Notes under the pieces: generated by a model | Database searches by the model: none | Told to the model about the DNA's origin: nothing | Seen by the model: the letters and a program-made list of their open reading frames with translations, nothing else | NCBI RefSeq assembly: GCF_004310335.1 | Contig: NZ_SIRS01000004.1 | Location: 186,001-250,000, forward strand | Direction: 5' to 3' | Length of the DNA stretch: 64,000 nt | Source of the DNA: Hyunsoonleella pacifica | Lineage (GTDB): Bacteria > Bacteroidota > Bacteroidia > Flavobacteriales > Flavobacteriaceae | Shown here: piece after piece, positions 44,771 to 52,586 of the stretch | Layout of the letters: the number at the start of each line of letters is the position of its first letter | How positions within the stretch are numbered: position 1 is the first letter of the stretch | Program-made: the position numbers and the translations under genes

Positions 44771-44809
44771 ATGATGACATTTTTAAGTTACTCCGATGTA
44801 TTTATAAAC
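44771..44809 (+). promoter_or_regulatory. Shared 5' element, copy 2 (possible ECF promoter)
   Basis: ATGATGACATTTTTAA (44771-44786), 7 bases, then CGATGTATT and TATAAA. The first block is identical to copy 1 (43539) and CGATG is at the same distance (23 bp from the start of the first block). It begins 2 bp after the stop of the preceding gene and ends 26 bp before the ATG at 44835. Confidence 0.5.
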
Positions 44810-44834
44810 CAAGATTAATTAAAAGATAGCATTT

Positions 44835-45629
44835 ATGAAAGCATTTAAGTTATATAGCTTCTTAGCCATTATTATTCTATTATCGTCATGTAGTTCAAAT
44901 GACGATAATGATAACAACAATGCAAATAGCTTAGCAGGATTTACAACAAGGGATAACTGTCCCGAACTCCCAATTGGACCAACATCCGCATATTGGGAAT
45001 ATGCTAAAGGTAATCCTATCCCTTTAAATCAATTACCTGTACTCCAAAATCCTCAAGCTGCGTTTTCCTATGCTCATAGTAATAGAAATCTCCCTCCATT
45101 AACCTTAACACCTCCACAAGGTTACCAAGCTATTGACTACATAAACCCAAACACAAACCCTTTTGGAGTTAATATGATTAGAAACGATGGTGCTGTAGTA
45201 TGGAGATATGTACCTATTTCAACATATCCTGTTAATTTTTCAGACTCAAATATTTTAGATACCGAGGTAAATAATGTTACAAGTGCTTTTGGTTTCAATG
45301 GAAACTACAATGTACTTTGTGAGGCAACTCCAATAGTATTTAGTGAAAATGGTATCACAAGAATTTTTAGAGCTAGAATGATAGAGTTCAATAATACAAT
45401 CGCGCTCATCTGGATTGCGGCTACCTATGTTGAAAGCTTATTTACTGTAAGTGTAGCATCATCGGTATCTGCAGGTCCAAGTAACGAATATGCTAGCCTA
45501 GTTATGGATATATTCTTACCAATGAGTTTTCAATTATATCCATCAGGTAGTAGTCCATTATCCGATAGAGATAATGATGGCACACCAGATATTTTTGATC
45601 CTGAACCAGATAATCCTAATGTAAAATAA
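44835..45629 (+). CDS. Lipoprotein with C-terminal calcium-binding-like Asp repeat
   Basis: This 264-residue lipoprotein (lipobox LLSSC, Cys19) begins with an Asp/Asn-rich linker (SSNDDNDNNN). The middle is an unrecognised beta-rich domain. The C-terminus DRDNDGTPDIFDPEPDNPN matches the thrombospondin type 3 / calcium-binding loop (DxDxDGxxD) common in flavobacterial surface proteins. The gene is followed after 17 bp by the propeller lipoprotein gene, so the two form an operon behind the shared 5' element. Confidence 0.72.
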   Translation: MKAFKLYSFLAIIILLSSCSSNDDNDNNNANSLAGFTTRDNCPELPIGPTSAYWEYAKGNPIPLNQLPVLQNPQAAFSYAHSNRNLPPLTLTPPQGYQAIDYINPNTNPFGVNMIRNDGAVVWRYVPISTYPVNFSDSNILDTEVNNVTSAFGFNGNYNVLCEATPIVFSENGITRIFRARMIEFNNTIALIWIAATYVESLFTVSVASSVSAGPSNEYASLVMDIFLPMSFQLYPSGSSPLSDRDNDGTPDIFDPEPDNPNVK

Positions 45630-45646
45630 AATCTACTCTTATAATT

Positions 45647-46702
45647 ATGAAAGCAAATAATCATTTTAACACCCTTTTTATAACTCTTTTAGTTATCTCA
45701 TTTTTTACAATTAGCTGTAGCCAAAATGATGATAGTGAAAAGATAGAACAGGACACAACTGGCCTAAATGTGTACGTAGCAGGTATAAAATCCATAGACG
45801 AATTAACATCAGTAGCTGAATTATGGGTAAATAATTCCCCAAGAAATATAGCTAAAAGTAACGGCACTGGAACTGCCAGTTCTGTATTTGTTGATGGTAA
45901 TGACGTGTATGTTACTGGGCACGAATCTAACGGTTCACTTAATATCGCTACTGTTTGGAAAAATGGCACAGCAACAACACTTACAGATGGCAGTAAAAAC
46001 TCTACATCTGCATCAATCTTTGTAGATAACGGCGACGTTTATGTTGCTGGCGATGAAATAGAAAATATAGGGTTTAATGCTAGGGTATGGAAAAACGGCA
46101 TTGCAACCGATTTATCGGATGGTTTTCAATCCAGAGCAACTTCTGTTTTTGTATCAGGAGGCAATGTTTATGCTTCAGGTTGGCAATACATACAGTCGGA
46201 ATTTAGAGCTGTAGTTTGGAAAAATGGTATCGCAACACAACTTACTGATGGAACTAAGTTTGCAACAGCTAATTCAGTATATGTAGATGGCGACGATGTT
46301 TATGTTGGAGGTTCAGAGTATAACAATGCTACAGACAAAATATTAATTGCTAAAATTTGGAAAAACGGGGTACCTATAGATCTAACAGATGGGACAAATA
46401 GTGCTTTAGTTGAAGCTGTTTTAATTTCAGGAAATGATGTATACGCTGTTGGTATGGAAAATCTGGGTAATCAATCTGAAGACGCTGCTGCCATGTGGAA
46501 AAACGGAGTTATAACATATTTAACTGATGGCAATAATTACGCAAGAGCACATTCAATTTTCGTACATGAAGATGATGTCTACATAGCGGGTACAGAAAGA
46601 GGAGAAAACAACGAAGCTGCAACAATTTGGAAAAACGGTATTGCTACAAACTTAACCGATGGTAAAAATTTTGCCAGAGCACTTTCGGTTTTTGTTAAAT
46701 AA
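45647..46702 (+). CDS. Lipoprotein with predicted seven-bladed beta-propeller
   Basis: This 351-residue lipoprotein has a lipobox-like FTISC (Cys24). From about residue 40 to the end the sequence consists of seven repeats of 43-47 residues. Each has the pattern (D/N)VYVxGxE, a variable loop, then xxWKNGxATxLTDG, then a variable (A)xSVFVxG. The first repeat is the most degenerate (ELWVNNSPRNI). Seven repeats of this size suggest a closed seven-bladed propeller, a binding platform. DNA-level similarity between repeats is visible (for example GTTTGGAAAAATGG in several blades). It is probably cotranscribed with the preceding lipoprotein gene. Confidence 0.75.
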   Translation: MKANNHFNTLFITLLVISFFTISCSQNDDSEKIEQDTTGLNVYVAGIKSIDELTSVAELWVNNSPRNIAKSNGTGTASSVFVDGNDVYVTGHESNGSLNIATVWKNGTATTLTDGSKNSTSASIFVDNGDVYVAGDEIENIGFNARVWKNGIATDLSDGFQSRATSVFVSGGNVYASGWQYIQSEFRAVVWKNGIATQLTDGTKFATANSVYVDGDDVYVGGSEYNNATDKILIAKIWKNGVPIDLTDGTNSALVEAVLISGNDVYAVGMENLGNQSEDAAAMWKNGVITYLTDGNNYARAHSIFVHEDDVYIAGTERGENNEAATIWKNGIATNLTDGKNFARALSVFVK

Positions 46703-46757
46703 TAAAAATAAAACATGAAGTTAATAATCGAAATAATAGTCATTTAATAGTTTAGTA

Positions 46758-46788
46758 TTTGCAACAAAATGAAATAATTGTATATTTC
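46758..46788 (+). promoter_or_regulatory. Housekeeping-type promoter of the sigma/anti-sigma pair
   Basis: TTTG (46758-46761) and TATATTTC (46781-46788) are 19 bases apart, close to the ideal Bacteroidota TTTG-N19-TAnnTTTG. It lies 17 bp before the ATG at 46805 and overlaps an in-frame TTG at 46778, which supports the shorter start. Confidence 0.5.
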
Positions 46789-46804
46789 CTGTAGCTATTA
46801 TTTC

Positions 46805-47371
46805 ATGGGGAAAAAAATACACTTATTAAGTCAGTCTCAACTAGTTGATGCAATCAAAGAAAATGATGCTAAAATTCTGAAAGAACTATATACATCTAAC
46901 TATCCTAAAGTTGAAGCTTTAGTTTTAAAAAATAGTGGTTCTTCAGCACACGCAAAAGATGTTTATCAAGAGGCATTTATTACAGTTTGGACACATGTAA
47001 AACAAAATAAATTTACACCTCAAAATGATAGTGCCTTACAAGGTTATCTGTACAGGATTTGTAAAAACAAATGGACAGATGTTCTAAGATCTAAATCCTT
47101 TAGAGACGTTAAACCATTGAATACTGATACTATAAAAGTAGTGAAAGCAGAAGAAACACATAACAACCTAGAGGACAAAAAGTTAAAATTAACTATGACA
47201 GCTTTTGAAAACTTAGGACAGCCATGTAAGCAGCTACTAAAAACATTTTATTTTGAAAAGAAATCATTAAAAGAAATCTCAAAAGAATTGAATATAGAAG
47301 AAAACACAGCACGCAATAAAAAATATAGGTGCATGCAAAAATTAAGAGCTGTGGTTTTAGCCTCAAAATAG
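46805..47371 (+). CDS. ECF-type RNA polymerase sigma factor
   Basis: This 188-residue sigma-70 family protein has only regions 2 and 4. Region 2 (about 22-90) includes AKDVYQEAFITVWTHVKQNK, LQGYLYRICKNKWTDVLRSK. Region 4 (about 133-180) has the helix-turn-helix FEKKSLKEISKELNIEENTA. It directs RNA polymerase to a dedicated promoter set. The start is the ATG at 46805; an upstream TTG lies within the promoter. The next gene, a membrane protein of anti-sigma type, begins five bases after the stop, the usual sigma/anti-sigma arrangement. Confidence 0.92.
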   Translation: MGKKIHLLSQSQLVDAIKENDAKILKELYTSNYPKVEALVLKNSGSSAHAKDVYQEAFITVWTHVKQNKFTPQNDSALQGYLYRICKNKWTDVLRSKSFRDVKPLNTDTIKVVKAEETHNNLEDKKLKLTMTAFENLGQPCKQLLKTFYFEKKSLKEISKELNIEENTARNKKYRCMQKLRAVVLASK

Positions 47372-47376
47372 CAAAA

Positions 47377-48117
47377 TTGAAAGAAAAGAACAACATATCA
47401 GAAGAATTATTAGAAACGATAGAGCGGTATCTAAATGGCACTTTAAATGCTCAAGAACTAAAGGACTTTAATAGACTCTTAGATATTGATGAAGATTTTA
47501 AGACTCAAGTTGAAGATGTTCGTGCTATGCTATTTGGCATAGAAGCACAATCTTTAAAAGAACAATTAGACGAATTTCATGATGAAATCCCTAAAACAAA
47601 TACGGAAGATATCTCAAAACAAAAAATTCGTTTCTTAAGATACAGTAAAATTGCAGCAGCAGCAGCTATTATTATTGCTGTAGGAAGTATTTGGTTTTTT
47701 AGTGGAGAACCTAATGAAAAACTATACGCCAAATATTTTAAACCAGATCCTGGTTTACCCACTACTATGAGTAGCACTAATAATTTCGAGTTTTATGATG
47801 CTATGGTAAGCTATAAACATGGCGATTATAAAATTGCCATTGATAAATGGACATTATTAAATAAACAAAAACCTGAAAACGATACTTTAAATTACTTTTT
47901 AGGCGTTGCTTATTTAGCAACAAAAAATACAGAAGAAGCCATACCTTACTTGGAACGTGCAAGTGAAGCCGATGATAATTTTGAGTTTTTAAATGAAGCC
48001 TATTTCTACTTGGGACTTGCTTATATAAAAGAAGGTAATCTTGAACTTGCAAAAGAGAATTTAAGTTTAAGTGATATAGAAACAAGTAAAACTGTATTAG
48101 AAGAACTAGGCAAATAG
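47377..48117 (+). CDS. Membrane anti-sigma-like protein with periplasmic TPR domain
   Basis: This 246-residue protein starts at TTG 47377, five bases after the sigma gene. Earlier starts would overlap the sigma gene and add non-conserved sequence. Residues 1-88 are cytosolic, helical and acidic (ISEELLETIERYLNGTLNAQ, QELKDFNRLLDIDEDFKTQV), as in Bacteroidota anti-sigma factors. One membrane helix lies at about 92-108. The extracytoplasmic part has the conserved stretch YAKYFKPDPGLPTTMS, followed by two to three TPR units (about 138-235). I infer that it holds the sigma factor at the membrane until its periplasmic part is cleaved or bound. Confidence 0.8.
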   Translation: MKEKNNISEELLETIERYLNGTLNAQELKDFNRLLDIDEDFKTQVEDVRAMLFGIEAQSLKEQLDEFHDEIPKTNTEDISKQKIRFLRYSKIAAAAAIIIAVGSIWFFSGEPNEKLYAKYFKPDPGLPTTMSSTNNFEFYDAMVSYKHGDYKIAIDKWTLLNKQKPENDTLNYFLGVAYLATKNTEEAIPYLERASEADDNFEFLNEAYFYLGLAYIKEGNLELAKENLSLSDIETSKTVLEELGK

Positions 48118-48233
48118 TCTTTTTATGTATCAATTAAACAAGAAGAAAGATAATATCTAGTAATAATATTCTACAGTACTTATGATAACTGTAGTAAAGA
48201 GTCTCTAAAAGACATAAAACTTATAGCTTCATA

Positions 48234-51098
48234 ATGTTTATGAAACACATCAGAGTCATATTAGTCTTTATTTCTATTTTATGCATTTTACCAATTGAAG
48301 CGCAATCGCTTAAAAATGATACCTTTTCAATAAAATACAATTCTGCTGACAGTCTTTATAAAACAAGAGCTTATAAAAGCTCTGAAGTTATACTCCATAA
48401 ACTCATAAAGTTATTTGACGACAACAATCAAAACCAAATAGATTTAAAATATAAGTCTTACAACCTTTTGGGTTTGGTAAATGTTAAACTCCAAAAACTA
48501 GATAGCTCCAATTACTATCTCAATAAGTCTCTAAATTATATTGAAAACCCCATATTTAAAGATGAAGATAAAAATTATAATTTAGGGTTAACAAAAAATG
48601 CTATAGCATTGAATTTTTTCAATACAGGCCAAGTAGATAGTTCAATTTCTACACTACATGAAGCCATAAAACACCTTCACGATTATACTTCAAAAATAGA
48701 AGATGAAGAGAAAAAATTAAAGGCTATTAAAAAAAGGTTAGCTTGTATTGATAATCTAGCTGGTTTTTATAGAGGTGTTGGAGATAATGAGCGTGCTATA
48801 AGTTTAGCAACGTACTCCTACAAGAAAAAACAGAAAATTTTACCTGAAGATGATACAGCTCTCATCATTTCGCAATTAATCCTGGGGCATCTTCATCTTA
48901 TTGCCAGAAATTATAATAAAGCAGGAAATATTATTGACCAAGGTATTAAGAATATTAATAGAATTCCTTTTGCAAAAAGTTATGCTTATCTAGTTAGAGC
49001 TTCAATTTATGAGAACATTAAAGACTTTGAAAACGCAAAAAAATTTTATGAGATGTGTGAAGACGCGTATAGAGAAAATTTTAATGGTGTTTACTCAGGC
49101 TCGTTTTTAGATGGACTAGTAGAAATGTCTAATTTTTACACAAAGGTTGGCATGAATGAAAAGGCTTTATCTTTAGCAAAAGAAGGCTATAATTTTACGC
49201 AGCTAGACACATATAAAAATGAATTATTAGCCTATTACCAAGTACAAAATTTAGCAAATATTTACTTTGGCATAAAAGATTATAAAAATGCTATAAAGCT
49301 TAGCAATGAAGCGCTTTCCTTTTTTGACAGAGGACACTTAAAGATAAATAGCTTACTAGATTCTATTCAAAACGAAACAAGAAAACCAATATCGCTTTTA
49401 ATTAAATCTAAATCAGAATATTTGTCAAAAAAGCAACATACTGTTTATAGCTTAGATAGTATTTTAAAACAAACAAAAAAAGCGCTGAATATCTTAGAAA
49501 AAAAGAGAACTATTATAAAAACCCCTTCAGACCTTGAAACCCTTCTTTTTGAAAATAACGAGCTGATAGATTTTAGAAAACAATTACTTCTAGACTTATA
49601 TAATAAAACTAAAAGTGAGGACTATTTAACCAAACTTATCAGCCTTCACGAATCAAATCTATATAACAGAATCAGATCTAGATTAAATCTTAAAAAGGTT
49701 AGTTTTTCAAACATTCCTAAATCTATAATTACACGGGAGCAGTTTTTAAAAAATGAAATGATTAATGCTTTAAATGCAACAAATACCACTATTGAATCAT
49801 TTTTCGAAGCAAATCATCAATGGGATACATTCTTAGACTCATTGAAACATAAGTATCCTAAGTATTATAAAATGCGTTATGCTACCTTGGAAGAACCAAT
49901 AGATAATCTTCAAAAAAACATTCCACAAAACACATCTTTGGTTAGGTATCTTTACATAAGAGACACATTATATACTGCTGTAATAACTAAAACTGACAAA
50001 AAACTATTTAAACTAGAAACTAAAAATTTAAAGGAGCATATTTCTGTACTCTCCAATGATATCTTAGATATAAAAACAACAGCTAGTACATTACATAAAC
50101 TTTATGACTATTTATGGAAACCTATTGCACCGGAAATTACAACTAAAAGTGTAGTGGTTATACCCGATGGGGACTTATTTAACCTAAGTTTTGAAAGTTT
50201 AACAAGCTCAAAAATCTCTTCATTTAAAGAGCTTACTACTAAGAGCTTACTTTCTAAACACATTATTTCATACAACTATAGTCTTTTACTCATAGAACCG
50301 TCTAAAACTATTATTAATTATCCTAAAGATTTTATTGCATTCGCACCAGAATTCAATGAAAATATGAAAAAAAAATATAGTGTATCAATTAGCGACTCTC
50401 TTTCTGTGGATAAAACATATTTAAGCCTTCTACCTCAGCCATTCAGCGTAGATCTAGCCAAAGAGTATTCACGTTTATTTGATGGCGATTATTTTATAAA
50501 TGAAAATGCCTCAAAGCAAATTTTTAAAGATGAAGCTAACGAGCATAAAATAATCCATATTGGTACTCATGCTGAGTCTAATAATGTTTCTCCAGAACTA
50601 TCTCGTTTAATCTTTGCAAAAAATAGTGAAAATGATGATAACTCGCTTTACACTTATGAAATTTACAATGAAAACTTAAACTCTAATTTAGCTATTTTAA
50701 CAGCCTGTGAAACAGGGAAACCTACCTACCAAGCTGGAGAAGGTATGATATCATTAGCACACGCTTTTAATTATGCAGGGAGTGAGAGTATTTTAACAAG
50801 TCTTTGGAAGATTGATGAAAAATCAAGTTCAGAAATTATTGAGTTTTTCTTTGATAATATCAAAAAAGGAATACCTAAGGATGAAGCTTTACAACTAGCA
50901 AAACTTAATTATTTATCGCAAGCAGAAGGTAGAACAATAGCACCTAATTATTGGGCAGGTTTGGTTCTTATAGGAGACACTACTCCAATACATTTACAAT
51001 CTTCAAAAAATTTAATATGGTATTTTGTAGTAGCTGTATTGCTTGTTCTAATATCTTACTTAATCTTAAAGAGAAGAAAAACAAAACATACTACTTAA
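48234..51098 (+). CDS. Secreted, membrane-anchored TPR-CHAT protease
   Basis: This 954-residue protein has a signal peptide (about 1-23, ILPIEAQS). An array of TPR units (about 35-420) and a linker helical region lead into a CHAT (caspase-HetF-associated with TPRs) domain (about 630-915). The catalytic dyad is intact: His779 in IHIGTHAES and Cys825 in ILTACETGK. C-terminal features are GAGEGMISLAHAF-type (here QAGEGMISLAHAF) and NYWAGLVLIGD. A single helix at about 926-945 followed by KRRKTKH anchors the C-terminus, placing the protease in the periplasm. It follows the sigma/anti-sigma genes by 116 bp and probably acts on that pathway. An ATG two codons in (48240) is also possible. Confidence 0.9.
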   Translation: MFMKHIRVILVFISILCILPIEAQSLKNDTFSIKYNSADSLYKTRAYKSSEVILHKLIKLFDDNNQNQIDLKYKSYNLLGLVNVKLQKLDSSNYYLNKSLNYIENPIFKDEDKNYNLGLTKNAIALNFFNTGQVDSSISTLHEAIKHLHDYTSKIEDEEKKLKAIKKRLACIDNLAGFYRGVGDNERAISLATYSYKKKQKILPEDDTALIISQLILGHLHLIARNYNKAGNIIDQGIKNINRIPFAKSYAYLVRASIYENIKDFENAKKFYEMCEDAYRENFNGVYSGSFLDGLVEMSNFYTKVGMNEKALSLAKEGYNFTQLDTYKNELLAYYQVQNLANIYFGIKDYKNAIKLSNEALSFFDRGHLKINSLLDSIQNETRKPISLLIKSKSEYLSKKQHTVYSLDSILKQTKKALNILEKKRTIIKTPSDLETLLFENNELIDFRKQLLLDLYNKTKSEDYLTKLISLHESNLYNRIRSRLNLKKVSFSNIPKSIITREQFLKNEMINALNATNTTIESFFEANHQWDTFLDSLKHKYPKYYKMRYATLEEPIDNLQKNIPQNTSLVRYLYIRDTLYTAVITKTDKKLFKLETKNLKEHISVLSNDILDIKTTASTLHKLYDYLWKPIAPEITTKSVVVIPDGDLFNLSFESLTSSKISSFKELTTKSLLSKHIISYNYSLLLIEPSKTIINYPKDFIAFAPEFNENMKKKYSVSISDSLSVDKTYLSLLPQPFSVDLAKEYSRLFDGDYFINENASKQIFKDEANEHKIIHIGTHAESNNVSPELSRLIFAKNSENDDNSLYTYEIYNENLNSNLAILTACETGKPTYQAGEGMISLAHAFNYAGSESILTSLWKIDEKSSSEIIEFFFDNIKKGIPKDEALQLAKLNYLSQAEGRTIAPNYWAGLVLIGDTTPIHLQSSKNLIWYFVVAVLLVLISYLILKRRKTKHTT

Positions 51099-51960
51099 AC
51101 CTTACAAACTTAGAATTGTAGAATGTATAGTTAGACACAGGTATAACAGCATCTTTTTCTAAATGATACCAAGGTGAGAAACGGGTGTCTTCTAGATTTT
51201 TAACTAAATGCACACTTTGCGCAGGAGTATTACCTTGAAACAATAAATATATTTTGTCTCCCCTCGCATTCACAGCCTCATCACATATCATAACAATATG
51301 TCCTGGAGATCCACCTTTAATAAGCATATCGCCTAACTTTATATTTTTAACGTTATTAATTTTAGGAAGTTCGTTGTATAAGGACAACGTACCAGAATAC
51401 ATATAGATGAGATTAAGATATTTATAAAAATTGGCTTTAGAAGAATTCGCTGATGTAGTTTTCTGAAACATTACTTTATTTCCATTAATTTTTGGTCTAA
51501 AGCCTTCAGCGTATTTTTTCCAAGAGCAATAATGACCGCTTGTGAAATTAAATCCTATCTCATCTTTTCTATTATTATCCCACAAATATTCACTTCGTAT
51601 TCTAATTAATGCATCTGCACATTGTTGTAATCCGTTTTTAGGCACTGGAATATCTAAAACTCCAATATGTCCGCGTTGCCAAAAGTATTCAGTATCATCA
51701 TAATTAATAATTTTAGTCCCAAATGGTTTTAACTCATAGTTTCTCAAATACTCTTGAAACGAACCCTTTGGATAAGAGACCCTTGTGTATCCTTTTGGTA
51801 GATTTACTCTAGACTTAATCGTTAAACTGTCCTTATCTAAAAGATCAGTAGACACATTAGATACAAACGCAGTAGTAACTATATTCTGATGAGGAATAAT
51901 CAAAATAAATAATGTGATAAGAACAACAATAAAACCTGCAAAAAATAAAATTTTCTTCAT
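51091..51960 (-). CDS. DUF4846 domain protein
   Basis: This 289-residue protein has an N-terminal membrane anchor or signal (about 4-22) and a DUF4846 domain. Family marks include LPKGYTRVSYPKGSFQEYLR, LQQCADALIRIRSEYLW, YMYSGTLSLYNEL, IKGGSPGHIVMICDEA and LLFQGNTPAQSVHLVKN. The conserved Gly-His and Gln-Cys-Ala-Asp stretches suggest a cysteine-type fold related to NlpC-like enzymes, but activity is unproven. The start is placed at 51960; a longer frame to 51999 adds an Arg-rich stretch. The 3' end overlaps the CHAT gene by 8 bp, in convergent orientation. Confidence 0.83.
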   Translation of the reverse strand: MKKILFFAGFIVVLITLFILIIPHQNIVTTAFVSNVSTDLLDKDSLTIKSRVNLPKGYTRVSYPKGSFQEYLRNYELKPFGTKIINYDDTEYFWQRGHIGVLDIPVPKNGLQQCADALIRIRSEYLWDNNRKDEIGFNFTSGHYCSWKKYAEGFRPKINGNKVMFQKTTSANSSKANFYKYLNLIYMYSGTLSLYNELPKINNVKNIKLGDMLIKGGSPGHIVMICDEAVNARGDKIYLLFQGNTPAQSVHLVKNLEDTRFSPWYHLEKDAVIPVSNYTFYNSKFVRFK

Positions 51961-52069
51961 ATTTAAACAACGCTGCAGAGCTTTTCTTCGTATAGGCATA
52001 GTTAAAATTTAAGAGTAATTTTACATCTATAATTGATAATTTTAGTAATTTAATGTCAAAATTGTTTTT

Positions 52070-52519
52070 ATGGAAACTTCGCCTCGTTTAGAATCTGCAA
52101 TAAAAAAATTATATACTGCATTTCATAACAATACCTTAAATCCTGAATGTTGTCAACAATGTGCAGTAGGTAATATTTTAGACAATAGAGATAGCTGGAA
52201 GCACCTTTCAGATCGCCATGGCAGTTTAGTATTAAATTACGTTGGTAAAGTTCATCAAACTTTAGGCAGAACATTTAATGGCTATACCCCTCTTGAATTG
52301 CTTCAAATTGAACATGCTTTTTTAAGTACATGTGGCTTTCAAGTCCCCTTACACCATGGAAACACTAAACCTAAAGATCCAACTGATAAAGATGTGTTGT
52401 TTGAAGGTTTGTGTGCTGTAATAAGTTATTTGTGTGAATTAGAGGGCGTAGAAAATATTATGAATTACACTAAATTATTTGAAGTAGAAAACGATAAGCC
52501 AAAATACATGTTTTCTTAA
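52070..52519 (+). CDS. Small conserved flavobacterial protein next to the nqr operon
   Basis: This 149-residue soluble protein is rich in His and Cys. NPECCQQCAVGNILDNRDSW, a downstream His pair (FQVPLHHGNTKP) and Cys residues at LSTCGF suggest metal binding. Homologues, as I recall, are common in flavobacteria beside nqr genes and carry an automated NqrF label, although no flavin or ferredoxin motif exists. It is convergent with nqrF across a shared terminator. The function is unknown. Confidence 0.7.
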   Translation: METSPRLESAIKKLYTAFHNNTLNPECCQQCAVGNILDNRDSWKHLSDRHGSLVLNYVGKVHQTLGRTFNGYTPLELLQIEHAFLSTCGFQVPLHHGNTKPKDPTDKDVLFEGLCAVISYLCELEGVENIMNYTKLFEVENDKPKYMFS

Positions 52520-52536
52520 AACCTGTTTTTTCGACA

Positions 52537-52568
52537 AAAAAAACCAACTCTAATTGAGTTGGTTTTTT
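52537..52568. terminator. Bidirectional terminator between the small gene and nqrF
   Basis: Stem AAAACCAACTC / GAGTTGGTTTT with loop TAATT is flanked by A and T runs on both sides. It can serve both the plus-strand small gene and the minus-strand nqr operon. Confidence 0.88.
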
Positions 52569-52586
52569 ATTATCATAAATTGAAGA

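Noticed and set aside
46778-46804. TTG at 46778 as start of the sigma factor
   Set aside because: It overlaps the -7 box of a TTTG-N19-TATATTTC promoter; the ATG at 46805 is better.
46805-51098. CRISPR type III-E (Craspase) locus
   Set aside because: A TPR-CHAT protease and an ECF sigma factor are present, but no gRAMP/Cas7-11, Csx30/31, Cas1/2 or repeat array is visible, and the CHAT protein has a signal peptide.
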